A stretch of 64,000 bases of DNA from Kaistia granuli DSM 23481 (lineage in GTDB: Bacteria; Pseudomonadota; Alphaproteobacteria; Rhizobiales; Kaistiaceae), in assembly GCF_000380505.1 (NCBI RefSeq), contig NZ_AQYH01000006.1:124001-188000 (forward strand), given 5' to 3'. The notes under the pieces are model-generated. The model worked only from the letters and a program-made list of their open reading frames with translations, had not been told where the DNA came from and searched no databases. The position numbers were made by a program, and so were the translations under genes. Positions 40,536 to 49,317 of the stretch are shown here, in pieces (positions within the stretch are counted from its first letter, which is position 1; each line of letters starts with the position of its first letter).

Positions 40536-42287
40536 TCAGGCCGGCACCAGCGTCGGCTCCGCCCGTTCAACCAGGACATGGCTGCCGCCGCCATTCTCGA
40601 CCAGTTCGAGGAAGCGATCGTGCAGAGCCGTCAGGCTGGAGCGATGGCCGATGGATATCACCGTTGCCTCGGGCAGGCGTGCCCGGATCAGTTGATAGAC
40701 GGAAGCCTCGGCCTTCTCGTCGAGCGCGCTGGTCGCCTCGTCGAGAAGTAGCCAATCGGGCTTCGCCAGGATGGCGCGGGCGATCGCGATGCGCTGCTGT
40801 TCGCCGCCCGACAGGCGATTGGCCCAATGCGCGTCCTCGTCGAGATGGGGGATCAGACCGGACAATCCGACCGCGGCCAGCGCATCCGAGGCCTGATCGG
40901 CCGGGATCGTCTCGGCGGCCGCCGGATAGGCGAGTGCGGCGCGGATCGTGCCGAGTGGCATGTAGGCGTCCTGAGGAAGGATGAGCAGGTTGGCGCCTTC
41001 AGGGATCCGGATCGCGCCGTCGCCGAACGGCCAGACACCGCCGAGCGCTCTGAACAGGCTGGTCTTGCCGGAACCGGAGGGGCCGACGACCAACACGCGC
41101 TCCTGCGGCGCAACGCGGAGATCCGGCACCTGGACGATCTCGCGACCATCCGGCAGCCGGACGGCAAGATCGTGGATGACGAGACCGGCATCCGTCCCGT
41201 TCGCGGCCAGCGACGGCCCCGCCCGCTCCAGCTCCTCGGCATGTTCGATCGCATGCTCGAAACCGTCCAGACGATCGACGACCGCCTTCCACGCGGCGAT
41301 GGTCGAATAGGCGGTGACGAAGAAGGACAAGGCGGCCTGCACCGTTCCGAAGGCGGAGGCGACCTGCGTCAGGCCGCCGAGCTCGATCGTTCCGGCGAAA
41401 TAGAGGGGGCTGATCAGGATGAACGGGAAGATGACGGCGAGCTGGCTGTAGCCGGCCGTCAGGAAGGTCAGCTTCTTCGTACGTGTCATGATCTGGTAGA
41501 AATTGGTCAGGACCGAGCCGAAGCGATGATAGAGCTCGACCCGCTCGGCCGGCTCCCCCTTCAGCAGCGCGACCTCCTCGGCATTCTCGCGCAGGCGCAC
41601 CAGGGCGAAGCGGAAGTCGGCTTCATAGCGCTGCTGCTGGAAGTTCAGCGAGACCAACGGCTTGCCGATCCAGTGCGTCAGCACCGTCCCGAGCACGGCA
41701 TAGCCGAGCGCCAGCCAGACCAGATATCCGGGAATGGCGTAGCTCTGACCGAAGATGATCAACGGCGCCGTCGAGGAGAGGCTCCAGAGGATGACAATGA
41801 AGGTGGCGAGCGTGACGATCTGGCCGAGCAGGGCGACGCCGATCGACAGCACGCCATCGGTGAAGCGATCGGTATCCTCGGAAATGCGCTGGTCCGGATT
41901 GTCGGCCGGGTTTCCCGCCAGCCGCATCCGGTAATGCGTGCCGTTCGACATCCAGCCGTTCAGGTATTTGTGGGTCAGCCAGTTGCGCCAGCGGATCTGC
42001 AGCCATTGGGCGAAATAGATCTGGTAGACTGTCGTGATGATCGTCAGCGCCGCGATCCAGGAAAAGACGACGAACATCTGATAGGCGAAGGTCGTCCAGT
42101 CCTTCTTCTGCAGCGCCGTATAGAAATCGTTGTTCCAGTAGTTGAATTTGACGTCGAGCCAGACGTTGAACAGCCGGAGCCCAATGACCACGGCGAGCAG
42201 GCCGAGCGCCACCCACATGTCGGAGGAGCGAAAATAGGGAAGCGCGATCCGCAGCACGGACGCCAGTGCCGACTTGAGCTTGTCCAT
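40536..42287 (-). CDS. ABC transporter, fused permease and ATPase (YddA/BclA type)
   Basis: 583 residues. An N-terminal ABC_membrane_2 domain with about six helices (SbmA/BacA-like, with FNYWNNDFYTALQKKDW) is fused to an ATPase with Walker A GPSGSGKTS, signature LSGGEQQR and Walker B WLLLDEATS. In rhizobia related proteins (BclA) import antimicrobial peptides, and mycobacterial Rv1819c takes up cobalamin and other hydrophilic solutes; the substrate here is unknown. The ATG at 42287 follows GGAG at good spacing; a TTG at 42299 is an alternative. Confidence 0.9.
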   Translation of the reverse strand: MDKLKSALASVLRIALPYFRSSDMWVALGLLAVVIGLRLFNVWLDVKFNYWNNDFYTALQKKDWTTFAYQMFVVFSWIAALTIITTVYQIYFAQWLQIRWRNWLTHKYLNGWMSNGTHYRMRLAGNPADNPDQRISEDTDRFTDGVLSIGVALLGQIVTLATFIVILWSLSSTAPLIIFGQSYAIPGYLVWLALGYAVLGTVLTHWIGKPLVSLNFQQQRYEADFRFALVRLRENAEEVALLKGEPAERVELYHRFGSVLTNFYQIMTRTKKLTFLTAGYSQLAVIFPFILISPLYFAGTIELGGLTQVASAFGTVQAALSFFVTAYSTIAAWKAVVDRLDGFEHAIEHAEELERAGPSLAANGTDAGLVIHDLAVRLPDGREIVQVPDLRVAPQERVLVVGPSGSGKTSLFRALGGVWPFGDGAIRIPEGANLLILPQDAYMPLGTIRAALAYPAAAETIPADQASDALAAVGLSGLIPHLDEDAHWANRLSGGEQQRIAIARAILAKPDWLLLDEATSALDEKAEASVYQLIRARLPEATVISIGHRSSLTALHDRFLELVENGGGSHVLVERAEPTLVPA

Positions 42288-42534
42288 GTAGATCTCCAAC
42301 CAGCACAGGTCGCCTGTCTGTCGGGCCTACTATCGCGACGGCTGTCTGACGACGAGATTGCCGCCGCGTTACCGAACCTTAATGAGCTGACGGGAGAATG
42401 CAGGCTCTGTGATCGCAATCACAATCACGGCCCCGTGACTCGCACGAAGGTTGCCGCTGGAAGACTGCGATCCTATCGTGCGTTTATTCGGAATCCGCGC
42501 CCCATGGGCGCGATTGGCCTTGATGGGGGACATC

Positions 42535-43155
42535 ATGAACTTCAGACGCGTCTTAGCAGCCTCGCTTCTCGCTGGAGCGGTCTCGTTGACCGCCGGCGGC
42601 AGCGCGCATGCCGAGAACTTCTTCAAGATGCTGTTCCAGGGCAGCGACAATTTCGGACCGAAGGTTTCCGGGCCCGGCGCCGCGCTTCCCTACAAGTACC
42701 AGCGCCAGCGCGTCCGCTATAATACCAACGAAAAGCCCGGCACGATCGTCATCCATTCCGACGAGAAGTTCCTCTACCTCGTCGAGGGCAACGGCAAGGC
42801 GATGCGTTACGGCGTCGGTGTCGGCCGCGATGGATTTGGCTGGAAGGGCGACGTCAAGATCGGCCGCAAGGCGGAATGGCCCGGCTGGACCCCGCCACCG
42901 GAGATGATCCGCCGCGAGCGCAAGAAGGGCCGCGTCCTGCCGGCCTATATGGAAGGCGGCCCCAAGAATCCGCTGGGCGCCCGCGCCATGTATCTCTATC
43001 GCGGCGGCAAGGACACGATCTTCCGCATTCACGGCACCAGCGAACCCTGGACGATCGGCCACAACGTCTCGTCCGGCTGCATCCGCCTAGTCAATGCCGA
43101 CGTCAGCGACCTCTATTCGCGCGTTCCGGTCGGCACCCGGGTCGTCGTCCGCTGA
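42535..43155 (+). CDS. L,D-transpeptidase (YkuD family) 2
   Basis: 206 residues with a signal peptide (VLAASLLAGAVSLTAGGSAHA). The YkuD site reads IHGTSEPWTIGHNVSSGCIRL with the catalytic cysteine in S-S-G-C-I-R. Closely similar in the catalytic domain to the enzyme at 34208-34900 but without its basic linker. The ATG at 42535 fits the signal peptide. It ends 37 bp from the convergent tetR gene. Confidence 0.91.
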   Translation: MNFRRVLAASLLAGAVSLTAGGSAHAENFFKMLFQGSDNFGPKVSGPGAALPYKYQRQRVRYNTNEKPGTIVIHSDEKFLYLVEGNGKAMRYGVGVGRDGFGWKGDVKIGRKAEWPGWTPPPEMIRRERKKGRVLPAYMEGGPKNPLGARAMYLYRGGKDTIFRIHGTSEPWTIGHNVSSGCIRLVNADVSDLYSRVPVGTRVVVR

Positions 43156-43192
43156 CGCGCCTGCCCGGGCGGCTTCGTCCGCCCGGATCCCG

Positions 43193-43852
43193 TCAGACCC
43201 GGGCGGCGACGGGTGCGAGATACGACTTCAGAAACACGACGACGGCGCTATCGACGCGCCGTCCGATTTCTTCCGCGTCCGGCGTATCGATGACGCCGAA
43301 CAGGACGCGACGCATGATGCCACTCTGCGACAATTCGACGAACTGCTGCGAGGCCAGCGCGCAATCGTCAATGACGAGCACGCCCGCCTTGGTCTGCGCC
43401 TCGAGATATTGGCGCAGCAGATCGGTGCAGAGCGCCGGCCCGTTGGTATAGAACTCGACCCCGATCTCCGGCATCCGGTTGATGATCGAGAACACCGACC
43501 GCATCGCCTTGACGTAGTAGGGCTTGGTCAGGATGGCGCAGAGCTCGCGGCCGAATTTCTTCAGAACCGCCTCGACATCATGATTGTCGAAATCGAGCGT
43601 GACGATGCGGAACAGCTCTTCCCGCTTCTCCGACGAAATCAGCTCGACGAACAACCGTTCCTTGTTGGCGAAGTAAACATAGAGCGTGCCCTTCGAGACG
43701 CCGGCCGCGCGCGCGATGTCGTTCATGCTGGCCGCGTCGAAGCCCTTCTCAAGAAAGACCTGACTGGCGCCGCGCATGATCTGCTCGCGCTTTCGCGAAT
43801 CCTGCCCCGCCCCACCCTCGTCGGCAGTGCGCGGTTCATCGACGAATGCCAC
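43193..43852 (-). CDS. TetR/AcrR family transcriptional regulator
   Basis: 219 residues. The N-terminal helix-turn-helix reads AASMNDIARAAGVSKGTLYVYFANKERLF (about residues 40-70 in two parts), and a ligand-binding domain follows. It is divergent from the emrAB-like operon with operator palindromes in between, so it most likely represses that pump and itself. The start is a GTG at 43852 with a strong AAAGGGGAGA upstream. Confidence 0.92.
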   Translation of the reverse strand: MAFVDEPRTADEGGAGQDSRKREQIMRGASQVFLEKGFDAASMNDIARAAGVSKGTLYVYFANKERLFVELISSEKREELFRIVTLDFDNHDVEAVLKKFGRELCAILTKPYYVKAMRSVFSIINRMPEIGVEFYTNGPALCTDLLRQYLEAQTKAGVLVIDDCALASQQFVELSQSGIMRRVLFGVIDTPDAEEIGRRVDSAVVVFLKSYLAPVAARV

Positions 43853-43988
43853 GATATATCTCCCCTTTGGCGGTCCGAAACCGATATCCGGCTCCGATTC
43901 ACGCCCGCTCTATTAGTTGATCCAGACTACCAAGAAGCAGCGACCAGATCCAACCGACGCCGTCCAGATGGTGCAGTGCACGATTTTT

Positions 43989-44007
43989 TGACCGAACCGT
44001 TCAGTTC
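43989..44007. promoter_or_regulatory. degenerate TetR operator-like site
   Basis: TGACCGAACCGTTCAGTTC has the same left half as the site at 44051 but only a partial right half. It lies nearer tetR. Confidence 0.55.
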
Positions 44008-44050
44008 GATCTTGATTTAGTCGTTCGATGGGATTAATTCAAGCTCCCGC

Positions 44051-44069
44051 TGACCGAACCGTTCGGTCA
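44051..44069. promoter_or_regulatory. TetR operator palindrome
   Basis: TGACCGAACCGTTCGGTCA is a 19-bp inverted repeat, perfect except for the central base, 36 bp before the emrA-like start codon. Probable binding site of the divergent TetR regulator. Confidence 0.8.
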
Positions 44070-44104
44070 AAGCCTATTCGGGGCAGAAGGACAGGAGACG
44101 AGTC

Positions 44105-45349
44105 ATGGCAAAAGTCGCACTTGTCGAGAACCCTGACGATAGCGGCGTCTCCGAGTTGGAGCCGTTCCAGCGCCAGACCGCCGATGTTACACCGCCGCCG
44201 CCCGCGGCCCAGCCGATTGCCGAGCGCCCCTCCACGCCCGGTACTGACGGCATGACCAAGATCCCAGCTGCCGCACCCCAGGCAAAGCGCGGCGGGCGAC
44301 GGCGGTTTCTCCTTCTCACGGCGGGTGTCCTCGCCCTCGCCGCCGGCAGCTATTTCGGACATGAATGGTGGACGGTCGGCCGCTTCATGGTCTCGACCGA
44401 CGACGCCTATGTCGGCGCCGATATGGCGACCGTAGCGCCGCGTCTCGCCGGCTATGTCACCAAGGTTTCCGTCGCCAACAACACGGCCGTGAAGACTGGC
44501 GATCCGCTCGTCTATCTCGACGATTCCGACCAGAAGCTGGATGTCGCGGCGGCAGAGAACCAGATCGCGGCGCAGCAGGCCGCCATCGCCCGGATCGACA
44601 AGCAGATCGATGCCGGCCTGGCGAGCGTCGAGCAGGCCCGCACGGCCATCACCACGGCCGATGCCGATTCGGAACTCGCCGTCGCCGACCTGGCGCGCGC
44701 CACCGCGCTTGCCAAGAACCAGTTTGCGACCCAGCAGGCCCTGCAGCAGGCGCAGGCGACCAAGGACAAATCGGCCGCGGCCGTCCTGTCCGCCAAGGCC
44801 GGCCTCACCACGGCCGAGGCCAATGTCGAGGTTCTCCGGGCGCAGCGCGTCGAGGCCGAGCGGGCGCTCGACCAGAACCAGACGTCGCTCGACCAGAAGA
44901 AGCTCGACCTCGAGCACATGGTGGTGCGGGCTCCCTTCGATGGTGTCGTCGGCAATCGCGCCGTCAATCCGGGGCAGTACGTCGCCACCGGCCAGCGCCT
45001 GCTGGCCGTGGTGCCGCTGCAGGACGTCTATGTCGACGCCAACTTCAAGGAAACGCAGCTGGACCGCATCCGGCCGGGCGCGACCGCCAGCGTCAGCGTC
45101 GACGCCTTCGCCGAAGCGCCGATCGTCGGGACTGTCGAGAGCGTCGCTCCGGCATCGGGCGCCGTATTCAGCCTGCTGCCGCCGGACAACGCCACCGGCA
45201 ACTTCACCAAGATCACGCAGCGCGTGCCGGTCCGCATCCGCATTCCGGCCTCCGAAGCCGCCAAGGGCCATCTGCGCCCCGGCCTCTCGGTGGTCGTTGA
45301 TATCGACAGCCGCACCGGCGACAGCGCCGTCGTGGCCGCCAAGAACTGA
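44105..45349 (+). CDS. HlyD/EmrA family membrane fusion protein
   Basis: 414 residues. A cytoplasmic proline-rich N-terminus precedes one membrane helix (RFLLLTAGVLALAAGSYFG, about 67-85), then the lipoyl-like domain (STDDAYVGADMATVAPRLAGYV), a long alpha-helical hairpin rich in A and Q, and the second lipoyl half (VVRAPFDGVVGNRAVNPGQYV). Works with the EmrB-type MFS pump encoded next to export drugs or other hydrophobic compounds. AGGAGACGAGTC precedes the ATG. Confidence 0.93.
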   Translation: MAKVALVENPDDSGVSELEPFQRQTADVTPPPPAAQPIAERPSTPGTDGMTKIPAAAPQAKRGGRRRFLLLTAGVLALAAGSYFGHEWWTVGRFMVSTDDAYVGADMATVAPRLAGYVTKVSVANNTAVKTGDPLVYLDDSDQKLDVAAAENQIAAQQAAIARIDKQIDAGLASVEQARTAITTADADSELAVADLARATALAKNQFATQQALQQAQATKDKSAAAVLSAKAGLTTAEANVEVLRAQRVEAERALDQNQTSLDQKKLDLEHMVVRAPFDGVVGNRAVNPGQYVATGQRLLAVVPLQDVYVDANFKETQLDRIRPGATASVSVDAFAEAPIVGTVESVAPASGAVFSLLPPDNATGNFTKITQRVPVRIRIPASEAAKGHLRPGLSVVVDIDSRTGDSAVVAAKN

Positions 45350-45361
45350 TCCAGCAAGACG

Positions 45362-45440
45362 TTCTCCCCTCGCGGGGAGAGCTTCGAGAGGGGCCGGGCA
45401 GTGTCGTCCCTACCGGCCGGCCCGCCCCCTCTCGTTCCAT
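45362..45440. repeat. GC-rich hairpin element between emrA- and emrB-like genes
   Basis: TCTCCCC-N4-GGGGAGA at 45363-45380 is followed by a larger inverted repeat with arms at about 45386-45399 (GAGAGGGGCCGGGC) and 45420-45433. It resembles REP-type elements and sits inside what should be one operon, where it could stabilise or reduce readthrough. Confidence 0.65.
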
Positions 45441-45512
45441 CCGACCGTCCATGCACGGCCGTGCGCCGGGTGACTGACCCGGAATTCGGGGCATGAGCCC
45501 CAGGAGACGATC

Positions 45513-47084
45513 ATGGCCGGTCCCCAGCTACCACCCGCCCTGCCGGAGATGACGCCACGCCGCACGCTTGGCTTCGTTGCCATGGCGGTCGGCATGTTCA
45601 TGGCGATCCTCGACATCCAGATCGTGTCGTCGTCGCTGACCGAGATCCAGGCGGGCCTGTCCGCCAGCGCGCAGGAGATCTCCTGGGTGCAGACGGCCTA
45701 CCTGATCGCCGAGATCATCATGATCCCGCTGTCAGGCTTTCTCGGCCGCGCGCTCTCGACCCGCTATCTGTTCGCCATCGCCGCCGGCGGCTTCACCATC
45801 ACGTCGATCGGCTGCGCCACGTCGAGCTCGATCGGCGAGATGATCGTCTGGCGCGCCGCCCAGGGCTTCATCGGCGGCGGCATGATCCCGGCCGTCTTCG
45901 CAGCCGCCTTCACGATCTTCCCGCCCAACCGCCGCGCCATGGTCTCGGCGATCGTCGGCCTGATCGCAACGCTGGCGCCGACCGTCGGCCCGACGATCGG
46001 CGGCTACCTGACCAGCATCTTCTCCTGGCACTGGCTGTTTCTCATCAACGTCATCCCCGGCGTCTTCGTCACGATCGGCGTGCTCGCCTGCGTCGACTGG
46101 GACAAGCCGAACCTCAAGCTGTTGCAGCATTTCGACTATATCGGGCTGATCACGCTCGCCTTGTTCCTCGGCAGCCTCGAATACGTGCTGGAGGAAGGCT
46201 CGGCAAACGACTGGTTCCAGGACGAGACCATTGCCGCGCTGGCGGTTGTCGCGGTGGTCGCCGGCATCCTGTTCTTCTGGCGGGTGCTGCGCGCCCACGA
46301 GCCGATCGTCGATGTGCGCGCCTTCCAGAACCGCAACTTCGCAACGGGGGCTCTGTTCTCCTTCATGCTCGGCGTCGGCCTCTACGGCCTCGTCTATCTC
46401 TACCCGGTCTATCTCGCCCGCGTACGCGGCTATGATTCGCTGCAGATCGGCGAGACGATGTTCGTCACCGGCCTGTTCATGATGATCACCGCGCCGATCG
46501 TCGGCCGGCTCGGCCAGAAGATGGACCCCCGCTACATGATGGCGTTCGGACTGTCGCTGTTCGCGCTGTCCTGCCTGGAGCTCGTGCCGATCACCAAGGA
46601 CTGGGCGTTCAGCGAGCTTTTCATTCCGCAGGCGATGCGCGGCGTCGCCCTGATGACGTCGATGATGCCGGTGTCGATGCTGGCGCTCGGCACCTTGCCG
46701 CCGGAGCGGATGAAGAACGCTTCGGGCCTGTTCAACCTGACCCGCAATCTCGGCGGCGCCGTCGGCCTCGCCGTCATCACCACCGTCCTCAACAATCGCT
46801 GGGACCTGCACATCACCCGCCTGCACGAACAGGTGCAGTGGGGACGCGAGGCGGCGACCGAGCGGCTCGACATGATGACCAAGGGCTTCGCGGCGACCCT
46901 CGGCTCGGATGCCAATGTGGCGGCGTTGAAGACGCTGACGCTAGCCGTGAAGCGCGAGGCTCTGGTGATGGCGTTCTCCGACGTCTTCTTGGTGCTCGCG
47001 GTGATGTTCGGGTTGATCGTCCTGCTGGTGCCCTTGGCCAGCAAGCCGCAGGCGGCGCCTGCCGGCGGCGGCGGCGGACACTGA
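45513..47084 (+). CDS. DHA2 family MFS efflux permease (EmrB-like)
   Basis: 523 residues with 14 predicted membrane helices. FMAILDIQIVSSSL (motif D1 of DHA2 drug:H+ antiporters) and the G-rich motif C region (LIATLAPTVGPTIGG) are present. Paired with the HlyD-like protein upstream, forming the inner-membrane part of an EmrAB-type exporter. CAGGAGACGATC precedes the ATG. Probably under the TetR regulator at 43193. Confidence 0.93.
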   Translation: MAGPQLPPALPEMTPRRTLGFVAMAVGMFMAILDIQIVSSSLTEIQAGLSASAQEISWVQTAYLIAEIIMIPLSGFLGRALSTRYLFAIAAGGFTITSIGCATSSSIGEMIVWRAAQGFIGGGMIPAVFAAAFTIFPPNRRAMVSAIVGLIATLAPTVGPTIGGYLTSIFSWHWLFLINVIPGVFVTIGVLACVDWDKPNLKLLQHFDYIGLITLALFLGSLEYVLEEGSANDWFQDETIAALAVVAVVAGILFFWRVLRAHEPIVDVRAFQNRNFATGALFSFMLGVGLYGLVYLYPVYLARVRGYDSLQIGETMFVTGLFMMITAPIVGRLGQKMDPRYMMAFGLSLFALSCLELVPITKDWAFSELFIPQAMRGVALMTSMMPVSMLALGTLPPERMKNASGLFNLTRNLGGAVGLAVITTVLNNRWDLHITRLHEQVQWGREAATERLDMMTKGFAATLGSDANVAALKTLTLAVKREALVMAFSDVFLVLAVMFGLIVLLVPLASKPQAAPAGGGGGH

Positions 47085-47145
47085 ACCGGATCCGAGTGGC
47101 GAGATCGTCGCCGCCCGGATTGAGATCGCCGGACATCGGGTCTAA

Positions 47146-47166
47146 GGTTCGATACCCGATCGAACC
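47146..47166. promoter_or_regulatory. 21-bp palindrome upstream of second MFS gene
   Basis: GGTTCGAT-N5-ATCGAACC is a perfect 8-bp inverted repeat, 68 bp before the start codon at 47235. It differs from the TetR site at 44051 and is a candidate operator for a regulator encoded elsewhere. Confidence 0.55.
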
Positions 47167-47234
47167 GAGATTCATCCGGTACCTTTCCTGACCTGCCCCT
47201 CCCCGGCTGGCCAAACTATATTGGCGACCCTTCC

Positions 47235-48734
47235 ATGGATGCTTCCGTCTCCGCGCGCCCCGGCCCGCCTCCGCTCGACCATGCCACTGTCCGCTCCATC
47301 ATCCTCGGCGTCATGCTGGCGATGTTCCTGGCGGCCCTCGACCAGACCATCGTCGCGACGGCGCTGCCGACCATCGGCCGCGAGCTCGGCGATCTGCAGA
47401 ACATCGCCTGGGTAGTGACGGCCTATCTGCTGTCGGCGACCGCCGTCACGCCGCTTTATGGCAAGCTGAGCGACATTCACGGTCGCCGCACCGTGCTGCT
47501 GATCGCCATCGTCATCTTCATCATCGGTTCGATCGCCTGCGCCATCGCGCCGACCATGACCGGGTTGATCCTCGCCCGTTTCCTGCAGGGCCTCGGTGGC
47601 GGCGGACTGATCTCGCTCGCCCACACCATCATCGGCGACGCGATCTCGCCCAAGGAACGCGCCAAATACATGGGCTATTTCGGCGCCGTGTTCGCGCTGG
47701 CGAGCGTCGCCGGTCCCGTGCTCGGCGGCGTCCTGTCCGAGGCGCTGCACTGGTCGGTGATCTTCTGGATCAACCTGCCGCTCGGGCTGATCGCCTTCGC
47801 CATGACCTTCAACGCGCTGAAGAAACTGCCGCGCAACGACCGCCCGCATAAGCTGGACGTCATCGGCGCCGTGCTGCTCGTCACCGCCGCCGTTCTGCTT
47901 CTGCTCGCGCTGAGCTGGGGTGGCGTTTCCTATCCCTGGACCTCGCTGCCGATCGTCGGCCTGCTCGCCGCCTCGCTGGTCGCCTGGGGACTGTTTGTCA
48001 CCCGCGTCCTGACCGCGCCGGAGCCGTTCCTGCCGGTCGGCGTGCTGCGCGACCAGGTGGTGGCGACGGCGACGCTGGCGGGCTTCTTCGGCATCGGCAC
48101 GATGGTCGGCCTCTCGATCTACATGCCGCTGTTCTTCCAGTCCGTCCTGCATCTGTCGGCGGCCGAGTCCGGCTTCGCGCTGATCCCGCTCTCGATCGGC
48201 ACGGTGTTCGGCGCCCAGTTCTCGGGTCGCGTCATGGCCCGCGTCCAGCACTACAAGCGCTCGCCGACGGTTGGCCTGATCATCGCGATGATCCTGACCG
48301 CCGTGCTTGCCGTCTTCGCCGGCTCGCTCAGCATCGTCCCGATCGAGATCATCCTGACCTTCATCGGTGCCGGGCTCGGCACGCTGTTCCCGGTGACGAT
48401 CGTCGTGGCGCAGAATGCCGTCCAGGCGCATCACCTCGGCACGGCGACGGCGACGATCAACTTCATGCGCTCGCTCGGCAGCGCCATCCTGGTGGCCGTG
48501 TTCGGCGCGATCTTCCTGGGCGGCCTCGGCGCGATCTCGGGCAGCACCGGCACATCGGTCGAAGCGAAGATCGCCGCGGCGGCGGAAGCCGGCATCTCGC
48601 TGGCGGGCGCCTTCAGCGGCGTCTTCATCGCGGCGACGGTCTGCATCGCCATCTCGCTCGCCCTGCTGATGATCATGGAAGAGCGGCCGCTGCGTGGAGG
48701 ACGCGCGCCCGCGCCCTCCAGCATCGAAGTCTAG
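47235..48734 (+). CDS. MDR-type MFS transporter (DHA2 family)
   Basis: 499 residues, 14 predicted helices. AALDQTIVATALPTIGRELG is the DHA2 motif near the N-terminus, GKLSDIHGRR is MFS motif A, and FALASVAGPVLGGVL is motif C. A second drug-efflux-type pump directly after the emrAB-like pair but with its own 150-bp upstream region. Its 3' end overlaps the convergent VOC gene by 4 bp. Substrate unknown. Confidence 0.91.
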   Translation: MDASVSARPGPPPLDHATVRSIILGVMLAMFLAALDQTIVATALPTIGRELGDLQNIAWVVTAYLLSATAVTPLYGKLSDIHGRRTVLLIAIVIFIIGSIACAIAPTMTGLILARFLQGLGGGGLISLAHTIIGDAISPKERAKYMGYFGAVFALASVAGPVLGGVLSEALHWSVIFWINLPLGLIAFAMTFNALKKLPRNDRPHKLDVIGAVLLVTAAVLLLLALSWGGVSYPWTSLPIVGLLAASLVAWGLFVTRVLTAPEPFLPVGVLRDQVVATATLAGFFGIGTMVGLSIYMPLFFQSVLHLSAAESGFALIPLSIGTVFGAQFSGRVMARVQHYKRSPTVGLIIAMILTAVLAVFAGSLSIVPIEIILTFIGAGLGTLFPVTIVVAQNAVQAHHLGTATATINFMRSLGSAILVAVFGAIFLGGLGAISGSTGTSVEAKIAAAAEAGISLAGAFSGVFIAATVCIAISLALLMIMEERPLRGGRAPAPSSIEV

Positions 48735-49315
48735 GCCTGGCTGCGTTCGGCGCCGGCATTCGCTTCATTGAAGCGGATGCGGTTGCCGAACGGATCCGGC
48801 ACTTCGACCATCCGCGCGTCGTAGCCGGTCTCTTCGAGCCCGGGACGCGAATAGCCATACTTCTTGCCGAGCAGTTCGCGATGGAACGCCTCGATGCCGC
48901 GCATCCAGACGAACACCGTCGAGCCGGGACTGGCATCGCCATGGTGCTCGGAGAGATGCAGGATCATGCCGGCGCGCGAAATCTGCGCATAGAGCGGCAT
49001 TCCCTCGTGGTAGCGATGTTCCCAATCGACGGTGAAGCCAAGGAAATCCCGGTAGAACTCCATCGCCTTGGCGATGTCGAAGATGCGCAGGATCGGGATG
49101 ATCTGGTTGAAGCGCAGCCCTTCCGGGGGCGCGGCGGTACCCGGAGCGTCGGTGCCTGACGCCTCGATGCGGGTCGCCAGCACATTCCAGTCGTCGAAGC
49201 CGAATTGTCGGGCGACGATCTCGAGGGTTTCGTTGTGCGAAAGTTCTATCTGGCGCTCGGCCATCGCGGCGCGGAGCGCCTTTGCCATGGGCTTGGCATC
49301 GCGGAAATCGCGCAT
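48731..49315 (-). CDS. VOC/glyoxalase superfamily protein
   Basis: 194 residues. The N-terminal 60 residues form a helical domain (FRDAKPMAKALRAAMAERQ, FGFDDWNVLATRI) often found in front of a VOC domain in this family; the C-terminal VOC fold has PILRIFDIAKAMEFYRDFLGF, ILHLSEHHGD and VPDPFGNRIRFNE. The HHGD/E ligands could hold a metal, but resemblance to bleomycin-resistance or glyoxalase I proteins does not fix a function. AAAGGA lies at good spacing before the ATG at 49315. Its leader has unusual structure (49318-49480). Confidence 0.83.
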   Translation of the reverse strand: MRDFRDAKPMAKALRAAMAERQIELSHNETLEIVARQFGFDDWNVLATRIEASGTDAPGTAAPPEGLRFNQIIPILRIFDIAKAMEFYRDFLGFTVDWEHRYHEGMPLYAQISRAGMILHLSEHHGDASPGSTVFVWMRGIEAFHRELLGKKYGYSRPGLEETGYDARMVEVPDPFGNRIRFNEANAGAERSQA

Positions 49316-49317
49316 GG

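Noticed and set aside
40827..42722. 631-codon frame opposite the ABC transporter
   Set aside because: The transporter has complete ATPase motifs; the opposite frame has none.
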